49,562 nt of DNA from Deltaproteobacteria bacterium (GCA_028818775.1 JAPPNE010000050.1:1-49562); one strand, 5' to 3'. Numbered from the stretch's first letter, positions 41,784-49,562 are shown. A program made the numbers and translations. The notes: generated from the letters alone by a model not told the origin.

Positions 41784-43004
41784 CTATTTCATTCGGCCCA
41801 CCGCGCGGGAAGCCGCGGCTCCGTCGTGAGGATGGTCCATGAACACCTGCTGAAGGGCCGCCGGCGTGACGCTATCGTTCGGGAGGACCAGGCGGGCATC
41901 GGATTCGGGGTAGAAGCATCGAAACATCGCCTCGGCTTCCGTGTGGCCGAACGGCTGCAGGTCGATCCGTACGTCGACCCGACCTGGGCGCATCAGGGCC
42001 GGGTCCAGGTTCTCCGGAAAATTGGTAGTCATGAAGACCACCAGACCTTGCGGGCTCATGGCGCCGTCGAGTTGATTGAGAAGGTTTGACAGGGTGATCG
42101 GCGTATCGTCGTCGTCATCCTCTCCGCCGGCGGCGGCCGAGGCGACCCGCGTTCTTGTTGCGGCATCGATATCCTCGAGCACCATTATTCCGTTGATTCC
42201 ACACCGCGCAAAGGCCTCCAGGAGGTCGTTGTCGTTCTTGAGCGACCCGACATTCAGAACGTACAGCGGCCTGCGCAAGTGGCTGGCCAGGGCGACGATC
42301 ACGGACGTCTTGCCGGTTCCAGGTTCACCGGCCAGCAGGTATCCGCGACGGTACGAAACGCCCCGCTGCTCGTACCAGCGTTCCGCGTCATAGAACCAAG
42401 TCAGATCCCGCAGGATGCGCTCCCTGATCTCGGGCTTCATGATGACCGTGTCCAATGGCCGCAAGGCGCGCGTGGCGGCCAGTCGCCACCAGCGGTCCCA
42501 ACTATAGATCTTCAGGACACTCGTCCCCGCAACGCCCTGCCGGGCCTCCTCGATGATCGCCCGGACCGTGGCCTGGCTCGTGCCCAACGTCCGCACCTGG
42601 AATCCCTCCACGGGATTCATTCCGGATCGCTGGTCGTCCAGGTACCGCTGGATGAAGACCGGCCTTCCATGAAAGAACAGTACATGGTGGCCATCCCCCA
42701 GGGTGATTTGGGTGCGCCGAACCCCTTCTACCTCGTCATCGTCGCTGTACGCAGTAACCCGTGTTCGGAGGCACCTGTCCATGTACGGCTGAACGCTCAA
42801 CCACTCGCTTAACCACCAGAACACGTCCGTGTCGCTGAGGATGATTGTTTCCACGGTGCAGCGCCGCAGGAAGACGTTCCACAAGGTCACCGGGACATGT
42901 CGCAGGTAGTAACCGGCGGTCATGAAGGCCGAGGCGCCCACGACGCCCCCGAATACCTGGTTATGCTGCAATTGCTCAAGAATCCACTGATAGATTTCGG
43001 TCAC
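41784..43004 (-). CDS. BCS1-like membrane-anchored AAA ATPase
   Basis: A 406-residue protein resembling mitochondrial BCS1. An N-terminal hydrophobic segment (about 18-34) is followed by a BCS1-N-like domain (TIILSDTDVFWWLSEWL to about 190), then the hallmark YEQRGVSYRRGYLLAGEPGTGKTS with Walker A at 226-233, IMVLEDIDA (Walker B, 273-281), an acidic insert GGEDDDDD at 293-300, and MTTNFPENLDPALMRPGRVD at 325-344. The start GTG 43004 has GGGAGAG upstream. BCS1 moves folded proteins across a membrane; bacterial members are uncommon and poorly understood. It stands alone between the AAA-nuclease and RES loci. Confidence 0.85.
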   Translation of the reverse strand: MTEIYQWILEQLQHNQVFGGVVGASAFMTAGYYLRHVPVTLWNVFLRRCTVETIILSDTDVFWWLSEWLSVQPYMDRCLRTRVTAYSDDDEVEGVRRTQITLGDGHHVLFFHGRPVFIQRYLDDQRSGMNPVEGFQVRTLGTSQATVRAIIEEARQGVAGTSVLKIYSWDRWWRLAATRALRPLDTVIMKPEIRERILRDLTWFYDAERWYEQRGVSYRRGYLLAGEPGTGKTSVIVALASHLRRPLYVLNVGSLKNDNDLLEAFARCGINGIMVLEDIDAATRTRVASAAAGGEDDDDDTPITLSNLLNQLDGAMSPQGLVVFMTTNFPENLDPALMRPGRVDVRIDLQPFGHTEAEAMFRCFYPESDARLVLPNDSVTPAALQQVFMDHPHDGAAASRAVGRMK

Positions 43005-43251
43005 GGTGGCTCTCCCGTCCTGGTTCGTGCCTCCTTTGTCTTCTCAACGGAGGCCGAAAGGCGCCCCTCGGTCCGGGCGAAAGCGGCGCCTCGGTGGCTC
43101 CGCGCAGCGTCGCCCTCGTTGACTGGTCAAACACCACCACTGTCGCCGCCAATACCAGCAGGGCGTACCCCCATAGTATAAATTCGAATCTCGCGGCGAG
43201 AACTTTAGTTCGTAATGTTACATTCTTGTTAAGAAACGATGTGCCCTTGCC

Positions 43252-43292
43252 TTGGAAGTAACGTGAGAATACTGATATATTACCTTTATCAG
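43252..43292 (+). promoter_or_regulatory. Promoter and palindromic operator of the RES toxin-antitoxin operon
   Basis: TTGGAA (43252-43257), 18 bases and TATATT (43276-43281) form a promoter in an AT-rich stretch. A perfect inverted repeat, CTGATA-9 nt-TATCAG (43272-43292), overlaps the -10 box, as expected for antitoxin autorepression. The 309-base gap 43005-43313 otherwise holds no gene; its AT content differs sharply from the neighbours. Confidence 0.55.
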
Positions 43293-43313
43293 CCTTCTCA
43301 AGGAGCGTGAGCC

Positions 43314-43970
43314 ATGAACGGCCCGGTTGTCATACCTCACAACATCGTGGCGCGGATGCCGAAGGCCTTGCGCATCGAATTGGGTGTCGATGCCGGCCGC
43401 GCGGACGAGGTTATCGCATTGACCGTCCCCTCACGAAATGCCGCCCAGGCGGTCCGCATGTTGCGGCTGTTGGCGTCCGACATGGATTCAGAACAGGAGC
43501 GGGCGCGGAGCGAGGAGCGCATGCACACATTGCTCGGCGCCATCGCCGATCTCGACCGACCTTCCGATCTGGAGGCCGATCTTGAAATAGACAATGCCCT
43601 GCTGCGGAAACAGTATCTCGACCAACACAAGACCTTGACCAGCGGACAGGTCCGGGAGGCTTCGGGACTGAAGACCCGGAATCCATCGGAGCCCGCGTCG
43701 CGCTGGAAAAGGCAGGGCAAGATCTTCGGCGTACCCGTCGGCAGGTCCGATCGCTATCCGGCGTTCCAGTTTATCGATGGCCGGCCGCGGACTGAAGTCA
43801 CGGAGATCCTGACCTCGCTTCCCCGGTCCATGTCGCCTTGGCAGATTGCGTTCTGGTTTGCTACGGGGAATGGTTGGATCGAGAATGATGCGGCACCCCA
43901 GGATGCCCTTCACGACATGGCTGGCATACTGGCTGCCGCCGCCGATTTGACCGCCGACGACCTGGGTTGA
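43314..43970 (+). CDS. Putative antitoxin of the RES system (non-canonical MbcA/Xre-like)
   Basis: A 218-residue protein directly upstream of the RES gene. The N-terminal part (PHNIVARMPKALRIELGVDAGRADEV) and a central helical part lead to LTSGQVREASGLKTRNPSEPASRWKRQGKIFGVP, a probable helix-turn-helix. The C-terminal MSPWQIAFWFATGNGWIENDAAPQDAL resembles the toxin-binding end of MbcA/DUF2384-type antitoxins (W-x-TPN.xL.G..P.D.L). AAGGAGCGTGAGCC precedes the ATG. It is larger than the usual 140-160 residues for MbcA. Only three bases separate it from the toxin gene. Confidence 0.72.
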   Translation: MNGPVVIPHNIVARMPKALRIELGVDAGRADEVIALTVPSRNAAQAVRMLRLLASDMDSEQERARSEERMHTLLGAIADLDRPSDLEADLEIDNALLRKQYLDQHKTLTSGQVREASGLKTRNPSEPASRWKRQGKIFGVPVGRSDRYPAFQFIDGRPRTEVTEILTSLPRSMSPWQIAFWFATGNGWIENDAAPQDALHDMAGILAAAADLTADDLG

Positions 43971-43973
43971 ACC

Positions 43974-44612
43974 GTGGAGTTCTCCATCCCTGTCCCCCCG
44001 GCGACACTGACTCCCCTTCCGCCTCTCGAACGGCTGCCGGCCGGCTCACGGTTACACCGAATTCACGGAATCAAATGGCGCAGCGCCCAGTTCAACGCCG
44101 GTAACCACCTGTCCCGCTTCGCTCCCATCAGAGATGCCGGAGGTCGCCGCATACCCGTCCTTTACGCCGGCAGGACCTTCGAAGTCGCGGCCTACGAATC
44201 ACTCTTCCACGCCATGGAACCCGGCCATGGACTCCGTACCTGGCCAGCCGGCGAACTGACCAATCTGGCACATTCCACCCTGGAAACCGGTCGAAACCTC
44301 GACTTGGCTCCCCTATTCCAGAGAAATCTCACTGGATGGAACGTCTCCGACCTCGAGATCGTCAAAGCGCCGGCCCGATACTATCCGGACACCGCGCGGT
44401 GGGCCGAGGCCGTACATCGTTCAATCATGGATGCTTCCGGGATGGTGTGGATTTCCAACCGCGAGGGCAGCGACCGCTGTTACATCTTCTTCGGAGATCG
44501 CGTCGAAGAGGCGGACTTCATCGTCTCCCATCAACGCCAAGGCGACGACGAAAGCCTGCTGGCCGACGTGCGGCGCGCCGCGTCGCACGGTGGGATCACC
44601 ATAACAATTTGA
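43974..44612 (+). CDS. RES-domain toxin (NAD+-degrading type)
   Basis: A 212-residue RES-family protein. HRI near 28-30, SRFAPIRDAGGRRIPVLYAGRTFEVAAYESLFH with Arg48, Tyr64 and Glu75, and the C-terminal GMVWISNREGSDRCYIFFGDR with Ser161 match the R-E-S residues of the family. Known members (MbcT, ParT and Xre-RES toxins) degrade NAD+ or ADP-ribosylate an enzyme. The start is GTG 43974, three bases after the antitoxin stop. The active-site residues look intact, so the toxin is probably functional. Confidence 0.85.
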   Translation: MEFSIPVPPATLTPLPPLERLPAGSRLHRIHGIKWRSAQFNAGNHLSRFAPIRDAGGRRIPVLYAGRTFEVAAYESLFHAMEPGHGLRTWPAGELTNLAHSTLETGRNLDLAPLFQRNLTGWNVSDLEIVKAPARYYPDTARWAEAVHRSIMDASGMVWISNREGSDRCYIFFGDRVEEADFIVSHQRQGDDESLLADVRRAASHGGITITI

Positions 44613-44626
44613 CGAAGTGACGAAGC

Positions 44627-44654
44627 CCAACGCCCGTTTCACGCGGGCGCTTGG
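44627..44654 (+). terminator. Hairpin after the RES toxin gene
   Basis: CCAA-CGCCCG, a seven-base loop and CGGGCG-c-TTGG form a strong stem 15 bases after the toxin stop. There is no clear T-run. It probably ends the toxin-antitoxin transcript before the convergent amidohydrolase. The rest of the gap to 44782 shows no gene. Confidence 0.45.
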
Positions 44655-44782
44655 CCCAAGTGCAACAATCGAGCCCCGTGCCGTCCGCCTCCGGGGTTAC
44701 GGCCCATGCGACGGCCTCACGGGTACCCCGTAGCGGTTCGTCAAAGTCACGCGCCGGTTTCGGTCCAAGACAGGATCGTCCG

Positions 44783-45889
44783 CTACAGCCCGTAGAGCCG
44801 GCGGGCGTTGTCGCTCAGGATCTTGCGCTTGACGTCCGCGGAGATGTCGGTGCGTTCCCGGAAGATCTTGATGGCGTCGACGTCGCTGGAGACGTCGGTG
44901 TGCCCGTAGTCGGTGCCGATGACGAGGCCGTCCTCGCCGCTCTCCTGCACGATGTAGGCGAGATCGTCGCTGTTCTCGCAGGTGACGAACATGCCGAACT
45001 CCGCCATGGCGTTCTCCGGCCACTCCCGTCCCAGGACCCGGCAACGTTTTTGGACCTCGTGAAGCATCCAGGGCACCCACTGGGCGCTGGCCTCGATGAA
45101 CCCCCAACGCAAGTCCGGGAACACTTGCGGGATCTCGCTCAGCATGATGTCGCTGAAGGCGCCCACGGTGGGTATCCGGAAACGGTGGAAGTTGGCCGCG
45201 TTGGACACCGGATGGCTGCAGAGGTCGTTGAACCAGGGGCTGCCGTTGGCGATATGGATGGCGATGGACATGTCCAGCCGGCCGGCTTCCTCGTAGATGG
45301 GGTAGAAGTAGGGGTCCACCAGGAGGCGGTTGCCTTCGTACGGCCGCATCAGCACGGCGCATGCGCCGTGTTCCTTGCCGAAGCGGACTTGGTCCAGCGC
45401 ATCGGACAGGCTGAGAGTGGGCGCCAGGCACGACCACCGCAGCCGTCCGTCCGACTGGGACCAGATGTCCGCCAGCCACCGGTTCCAGCTTCCGCACAGG
45501 GCTACTTCCACCGGGGCGCGGTCGGTGACCTGCTCGATGAACATGGTGTTATGCAGCACCTGGACGTCGACTCCGGTGTCGTCCATGTGCTCCAGCCGGA
45601 GCCCCACGTTGCCCAACTCCATGGACTCGTCGGCGTCGGCGAACTTGCGGCCCACCTGCCGCTCACGCTCCCGCAGCGCTTCCTCCGAGAACGCGGGGAA
45701 ACGGAAACCCTTCACCTTGCCGTCCACTACCCAGAACTGCTGCCGTACGCCCGCCTCCTCCGGCGACGCCAGCGGCACCGGGCGGTACTGGCGTTCCGAG
45801 GGATCGAGGTAGTCCCAGGTGCGTTCGCATTCCACCACGTGGGCATCCGAGTCCACGATCAGAGGGTTTCCGTTGGTGTTCGCGGTCAT
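44783..45889 (-). CDS. Amidohydrolase family protein, tandem copy B
   Basis: A 368-residue PF04909-type metallohydrolase. LIVDSDAHVVECERTWDYL at the N-terminus (metal-site His in DAHV), SIAIHIANGSPW with the barrel His, WGFIEASAQWVPWM, and LVIGTDYGHTD with the metal Asp and His are all present. It has the same length as copy A upstream and is very similar along its full length. AAGGAGCAAAAGAC precedes the ATG, almost the same as in copy A. The genes are 35 bases apart. Substrate unknown. Confidence 0.9.
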   Translation of the reverse strand: MTANTNGNPLIVDSDAHVVECERTWDYLDPSERQYRPVPLASPEEAGVRQQFWVVDGKVKGFRFPAFSEEALRERERQVGRKFADADESMELGNVGLRLEHMDDTGVDVQVLHNTMFIEQVTDRAPVEVALCGSWNRWLADIWSQSDGRLRWSCLAPTLSLSDALDQVRFGKEHGACAVLMRPYEGNRLLVDPYFYPIYEEAGRLDMSIAIHIANGSPWFNDLCSHPVSNAANFHRFRIPTVGAFSDIMLSEIPQVFPDLRWGFIEASAQWVPWMLHEVQKRCRVLGREWPENAMAEFGMFVTCENSDDLAYIVQESGEDGLVIGTDYGHTDVSSDVDAIKIFRERTDISADVKRKILSDNARRLYGL

Positions 45890-45924
45890 GTCTTTTGCTC
45901 CTTCGGACCACAAGAGCGCGGCCC

Positions 45925-47031
45925 CTACAGCGCGTACAACCGCCGCGCGTTGTCGCTCAGAATCTTCTGCTTGACGTCCTCCGACAGGTCCGTGCGTTCG
46001 CGGAACACCCGAATGGCATCCACGTCGCTCGACGTGTCCGTGTGGCCGTAGTCGGTGCCGATGACGAGGCCGTCCTCGCCGGTCTCCCCCACGATGTAGG
46101 GCAGGTCGTCGGTGTTCTCGCAGGTCACGAACATATTGAAGGCTTCCATGGGGTTGTCCGGCCAGTCGCGGCCCATGGTCCGGTAGCGGTTGCGGACCTC
46201 GTGCAGGATCCACGGCAGCCACTGGGAGCTGGCCTCGATGAAACCCCAGCGGAGTTTCGGGAACATCTCCGGCACCTCGCTGAAGAGGACGTCGGCGAAG
46301 CCTCCCACGGTGGGGATGCGGAAACGGTGGAAGGTGGTTCCCAGCCGCAGCGGATGGGTGTAGAGGTCGCTCAGCCAAGCGCTGCCGTTGGCGATGTGCA
46401 CGGCGATGGACATGTCCAGGCGGCAGGCTTCCTCGAAGATGGGATAGAAATACGGGTCCACCAGCATCCGGTTGTTCTCGAACGGCCGCATCAGCACCGC
46501 GCAGGCGCCGTGCTCCCTGGAGAAGCGGATCTGGTCGAGAGCATCGGACATGCTCAGGGTGGGGGCGAGACACGACCAGCGCAGCCGCCCGTCCGACTGC
46601 GACCAGATGTCCGCGAGCCAGCGGTTCCAGCTCCCGCACAGCGCCACCTCCACCGGCGCCCGGTCGGTCACCTGCTCGATGAACATGGTGTTGTGCAGCA
46701 CCTGGACGTCCACGCCGGTGGCGTCCATGTGCTCCAGCCGGAGCCCCACGTTGCCCAGCTCCCGGGCCTCCTTGGCCTCGGCGAACTTGCGGCCCACCTG
46801 CTCCTGGCGCCGCCGCAGCTCCTCCTCGGAGAACGCGGGGAAGCGGAAGCCGCGCACCTTGCCGTCCACCAGCCAGAACTGGAGGGCGGCGCCGTCCTCC
46901 TCCGGGGACGCCAGCGGCACCGGCCTGAACTGCTTCTCCGAGCCCTCCAGGTAGTCCCAGGTGCGGTCGCACTCCACCACGTGGGCGTCGGAGTCCACGA
47001 TCAACGGCGTTCCGTTGGTATCTGCGCTCAT
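45925..47031 (-). CDS. Amidohydrolase family protein, tandem copy A
   Basis: A 368-residue paralogue of copy B with the same motifs: LIVDSDAHVVECDRTWDYL, SIAVHIANGSAW, WGFIEASSQWLPWI and LVIGTDYGHTD. Most differences lie in residues 45-80 and around 210-250 (SDLYTHPLRLGTTFHRF versus NDLCSHPVSNAANFHRF), near the likely substrate pocket. CCGAAGGAGCA is shared as ribosome site with copy B, showing a duplication that included the leader. It starts 91 bases downstream of the fumarase gene on the same strand. Confidence 0.9.
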   Translation of the reverse strand: MSADTNGTPLIVDSDAHVVECDRTWDYLEGSEKQFRPVPLASPEEDGAALQFWLVDGKVRGFRFPAFSEEELRRRQEQVGRKFAEAKEARELGNVGLRLEHMDATGVDVQVLHNTMFIEQVTDRAPVEVALCGSWNRWLADIWSQSDGRLRWSCLAPTLSMSDALDQIRFSREHGACAVLMRPFENNRMLVDPYFYPIFEEACRLDMSIAVHIANGSAWLSDLYTHPLRLGTTFHRFRIPTVGGFADVLFSEVPEMFPKLRWGFIEASSQWLPWILHEVRNRYRTMGRDWPDNPMEAFNMFVTCENTDDLPYIVGETGEDGLVIGTDYGHTDTSSDVDAIRVFRERTDLSEDVKQKILSDNARRLYAL

Positions 47032-47122
47032 GGCCTGCTCCTTCGGGGTCCGCGGACCCGTGTTCCGGCGGGCTCGGTTGGCCCGCACCGGTTCCTTGCA
47101 ATCCTTCTACCGCTAAACCCTT

Positions 47123-48736
47123 TTACTGCAACTCGGCGAAAAAGTCGTTGCCTTTGTCATCCACGATGATGAAGGCCGGGAAGTTCTCCACGTCGATCTT
47201 CCACACCGCCTCCATGCCCAGCTCGGGATAGTCCAGCACCTCCACGCGCTTGATGTTGTCCTTGGCCAGCACCGCCGCGGGACCGCCGATGGAGCCCAGG
47301 TAGAATCCGCCGTGCTTCTTGCACGCCTCGGTGACCTGGCGCGAGCGGTTGCCCTTGGCCAGCGAGATCAGGCTGCCGCCGTGGGACTGGAACAGGTCCA
47401 CGTAGGAGTCCATGCGCCCGGCGGTGGTGGGGCCAAAGGAGCCCGAGGCGTAGCCTTCGGGGGTCTTGGCCGGCCCGGCGTAATAGACCACGTGGTCCTT
47501 GAAATAGTCCGGCAGGGGCTCGCCCGCGTCGAGCCGCTCCTTGAGCCGGGCGTGGGCCAGGTCGCGGGCCACCACGATGGTGCCGTTGAGCGACAGCCGC
47601 GTCTTCACCGGATGCTGCGACAGCGTGGCGCGGATCTCGTCCATGGGGCGGCCGAGGTCGACGCTCACCACGCTGTCCGCGTCATCCTCTTCCACGAAGT
47701 CCGGCAGGTACTTGGCCGGGTCGGTCTCCAGCCGTTCCAGGAACACCCCGTCCCGGGTGATCCTGGCCTTGGCCTGGCGGTCCGCGGAACAGGACACGCC
47801 GATGCCCACCGGGCACGAGGCGCCGTGCCGCGGCAGGCGGATGACCCGCACCTCGTGGGTGAAGTACTTGCCGCCGAACTGCGCGCCTACGCCCATCTCG
47901 TGGCTGATGGCCTGCACCCTGGCTTCCAGCTCCAGGTCCCGGAACGCCCGGCCGTACTCGTTGCCGCTGGTGGGAAGGCTGTCCAGGTAGCGGGTGCTCG
48001 CCAGCTTCACGGTCTTGAGGTTGAACTCCGCGGACATGCCGCCCACCACGATGGCCAGGTAGTAGGGCGGACACGCCGCGGTGCCGATGGTCTTGATCTG
48101 CTTCTCCAGAAACTCCACCAAGGAGGCCTCGTTCAAGAGCGCCGGGGTCTGCTGGTAAAGGAACGACTTGTTGGCCGAGCCGCCGCCCTTGGTGATGAAC
48201 AGAAGCTCGTAGGCGTCGCCGGGCGTGGCGTACAACTCCACCTGCGCCGGCAGGTTGGTGCGCGTGTTCTGCTCCTCGTACATGCTCAGGGGCGCGAGCT
48301 GCGAGTAGCGCAGGTTGGTGTTGGTGTAGACGTCGTAGACGCCGGCGGAAAAGGCCTCGTCGTCGTTGGCGCCGGTGAAGACGTTCTCGCCCTTCTTGCC
48401 GATGACGATGGCGGTGCCCGTGTCCTGGCACGCCGGCAGCACGCCGCCGGCCGATATGTTGGCGTTCTTGAGCTGCTGAAGGGCCACGAAGCGGTCGTTC
48501 TTCGACGCCTCGGGATCGTCGAGGATGGCCCGCAGCTTGGCCAGGTGGCTCGGGCGGAACAGGTGGGAGATGTCGCGGATGGCCTCGGCCGTGAGCTTCC
48601 GCAGCACCGCGGGGTCCACCTTGAGGATGGTGCGGCCGTCCACCTCGATCTCGGACACGCCCTCCTTGCCCAGGCTGCGGTACTCGGTGGTGTCCTGGCC
48701 GAGCTCGAAGATGGGTTGAAACCTGTATTCCGACAT
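47123..48736 (-). CDS. fumA: Fumarate hydratase class I (4Fe-4S)
   Basis: A 537-residue iron-sulfur hydro-lyase of the TCA cycle converting fumarate and malate. The three cluster cysteines are C103 ([10 protein letters not shown]), C222 (TAACPPYY) and C316 (IGVSCSADR), matching the spacing in E. coli FumA (105, 224, 318). The C-terminal beta domain has the conserved [35 protein letters not shown] is ten bases before ATG 48736. Some class I homologues act on tartrate or mesaconate, but the overall pattern is FumA/B. Possibly co-transcribed with the two amidohydrolases. Confidence 0.95.
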   Translation of the reverse strand: MSEYRFQPIFELGQDTTEYRSLGKEGVSEIEVDGRTILKVDPAVLRKLTAEAIRDISHLFRPSHLAKLRAILDDPEASKNDRFVALQQLKNANISAGGVLPACQDTGTAIVIGKKGENVFTGANDDEAFSAGVYDVYTNTNLRYSQLAPLSMYEEQNTRTNLPAQVELYATPGDAYELLFITKGGGSANKSFLYQQTPALLNEASLVEFLEKQIKTIGTAACPPYYLAIVVGGMSAEFNLKTVKLASTRYLDSLPTSGNEYGRAFRDLELEARVQAISHEMGVGAQFGGKYFTHEVRVIRLPRHGASCPVGIGVSCSADRQAKARITRDGVFLERLETDPAKYLPDFVEEDDADSVVSVDLGRPMDEIRATLSQHPVKTRLSLNGTIVVARDLAHARLKERLDAGEPLPDYFKDHVVYYAGPAKTPEGYASGSFGPTTAGRMDSYVDLFQSHGGSLISLAKGNRSRQVTEACKKHGGFYLGSIGGPAAVLAKDNIKRVEVLDYPELGMEAVWKIDVENFPAFIIVDDKGNDFFAELQ

Positions 48737-48785
48737 GAAGCGGGGTCTCCTTTTCGGACGCCCTTCCCCCTCCACCGCCACCCCT

Positions 48786-48812
48786 GGATTCCCGCTTTCG
48801 CGGGAATGACGG
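48786..48812. repeat. GGATTCCCGC hairpin repeat (REP-like)
   Basis: GGATTCCCGCTTTCGCGGGAATGACGG contains a perfect 8-bp stem, ATTCCCGC (48788-48795), loop TTTC, GCGGGAAT (48800-48807). This repeat is common in intergenic DNA of many Proteobacteria and uncultured relatives. Weaker relatives are at 25073-25096 and 29451-29474. Confidence 0.65.
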
Positions 48813-48888
48813 AAGAGAGGCCGGGTGCGGCGGCGGTCGCGGCGGGGTACGTGTGGCGGGTCCGGAGTGTCCTTGTATTCCTGGACAG

Positions 48889-48932
48889 GATTATACCCAA
48901 ACCCTTGACGCCAACGCAAAGTCGCGTAAGAT
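48889..48932. promoter_or_regulatory. Overlapping divergent promoters for fumarase and thiolase-like genes
   Basis: Plus strand: TTGACG (48905-48910), 16 bases, TAAGAT (48927-48932), towards the thiolase-like gene. Minus strand: a perfect TATAAT (48889-48894 reversed) towards the fumarase gene, with only a poor -35 (TTGCGT, 19 bases away). The two overlap, so the genes may compete for polymerase. The remaining 300-base gap (48737-49036) holds the REP repeat and no gene. Confidence 0.45.
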
Positions 48933-49036
48933 TCGTTCAGCGTTGCCGCCGGACCGTTGACGACCTCTTTGACATCCCTTGGTCGACATCCGTTTCCGGC
49001 GGCACGGAGAATAAGCTTCAAGGAGTTCCCCATCTC

Positions 49037-49562
49037 ATGAGCATACGCGGCAACACGGCGATCGTCGGCATCGGCGAAACCCCGGTGGACCGTCTGGGAC
49101 GGCGCCCGGGCGAGCGCCGCCGGACCATACCGGAATATCTGACCTGGGCGGCGCGTCTGGCCATGGAGGACGCCGGACTCACACGCAAGGACTTCGACGG
49201 CCAGGGGCTGGCGGCCATCTACACCACCAACTACCTGCAACCCTTCTGGCCGGAGGAGACGGCGTCGATCCTGGGCATCACGCCGGCGCTGTCCATGGCC
49301 AACGCCAACGGCGGCGCCGCCACGGTGTCGGCGCTGGGGCAGGCGGCGGCCGCCATCCAGGCCGGGTTGGTGGAGCGGGTCCTGTGCGTGGCCGCTTCGT
49401 GCACGTTCGTGGAAAACCATAACGGGGCGGAGCCGCGCGACGTGCGGGACTTCGAGGTGCCCTACGGCCTCATGGGCGCCAACAGCGGCATCGCCCTGGT
49501 GATGCGGCGGCACATGCACGAGTACGGCACCACCCTGGACGCTTTGGGGAATATCGCGGTCA
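49037..49562 (+). CDS. Thiolase-like protein (SCP-x/acetyl-CoA acetyltransferase family), N-terminal part
   Basis: The first 175 residues of a thiolase-superfamily protein, cut by the window end. [23 protein letters not shown] is the usual start of the SCP-x/thiolase-like group; [25 protein letters not shown] is the first helix with the domain's typical spacing. At the nucleophile site, where relatives read CASG, this protein reads NANGG (89-93), so the reactive Cys appears replaced by Asn. Such proteins often need a partner OB-fold protein encoded next to them, which would lie beyond the window. AAGGAG precedes the ATG. Confidence 0.85.
   Translation, partial: MSIRGNTAIVGIGETPVDRLGRRPGERRRTIPEYLTWAARLAMEDAGLTRKDFDGQGLAAIYTTNYLQPFWPEETASILGITPALSMANANGGAATVSALGQAAAAIQAGLVERVLCVAASCTFVENHNGAEPRDVRDFEVPYGLMGANSGIALVMRRHMHEYGTTLDALGNIAV

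Noticed and set aside
1..49562. tRNA, rRNA, insertion sequence, integrase or attachment site
   Set aside because: No cloverleaf, rRNA-like stretch, transposase motif or flanking direct repeats were found by reading; mobile origin of the 37.5-44.7 kb island is inferred from gene content only.

Overview
The window is a dense stretch of high-GC DNA from an uncultured-type Gram-negative bacterium. Evidence for this includes periplasmic TRAP and ABC binding proteins, a lipobox lipoprotein, long antisense open frames typical of high GC, and purine-rich ribosome binding sites. The gene content (four PF04909-type amidohydrolases, CaiB/BaiF CoA-transferase, UbiD decarboxylase, molybdenum hydroxylases, TRAP and NMT1-type ABC uptake, HpaB-type oxygenase, thiolase-like protein) suggests a heterotroph that takes up and degrades organic acids or aromatics. 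It resembles Candidatus Tectomicrobia/Entotheonella, Binatia or some alphaproteobacterial genomes, but no rRNA or marker gene fixes the lineage. No tRNA, rRNA, CRISPR array or insertion sequence was seen.

Layout. 1-4.9 kb: an htpX gene cut by the window edge, an MFS exporter, a luciferase-like monooxygenase remnant, a small membrane protein, a class III CoA-transferase and a coiled-coil lipoprotein with 42-bp tandem repeats. 4.9-8.7 kb (minus): a tight four-gene operon of cyclase, creatininase, TraB-type membrane protein and an arylmalonate-decarboxylase-like protein lacking the family cysteines. 9.1-13.4 kb: an amidohydrolase divergent from an NMT1-type ABC importer operon that ends in a translationally coupled small membrane protein. 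13.5-25.0 kb (minus): a long catabolic cluster of UbiD decarboxylase, three-subunit molybdenum hydroxylase, SDR, and a TRAP transporter with two near-duplicate binding proteins flanking an amidohydrolase. 25.2-33.4 kb (plus): an iron/polyamine-type ABC importer, a lone molybdenum-hydroxylase large subunit, an SDR lacking the usual catalytic Ser, and a PEP-mutase/isocitrate-lyase-like enzyme. 33.4-37.4 kb: a sulfotransferase and an HpaB-type oxygenase on the minus strand, then a 14-helix-type MFS transporter.

37.5-44.7 kb looks like an accessory island. It holds a decayed FitA/FitB-type toxin-antitoxin locus with an orphan ribbon-helix-helix protein, an inositol-monophosphatase-like enzyme, a secreted polysaccharide-lyase-like protein, an AAA ATPase fused to a PD-(D/E)XK nuclease-like domain, a BCS1-like AAA ATPase with an N-terminal membrane segment, and a RES-domain toxin with a non-standard antitoxin behind a palindromic promoter. 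44.8-49.6 kb: two tandem amidohydrolase duplicates downstream of class I fumarase, then a divergent thiolase-like gene cut by the window end.

The best candidates for something new are the BCS1-like/AAA-nuclease/RES island, the cysteine-less AMDase-like operon, the duplicated TRAP binding proteins with matching promoters, and several unexplained intergenic structures. These are a 3 x 15-bp palindromic repeat upstream of an ABC binding protein, an 11-bp perfect hairpin just before a permease start, and a 10-bp inverted repeat in an amidohydrolase leader. Functions are inferred from motifs read by eye, and no database search was run.
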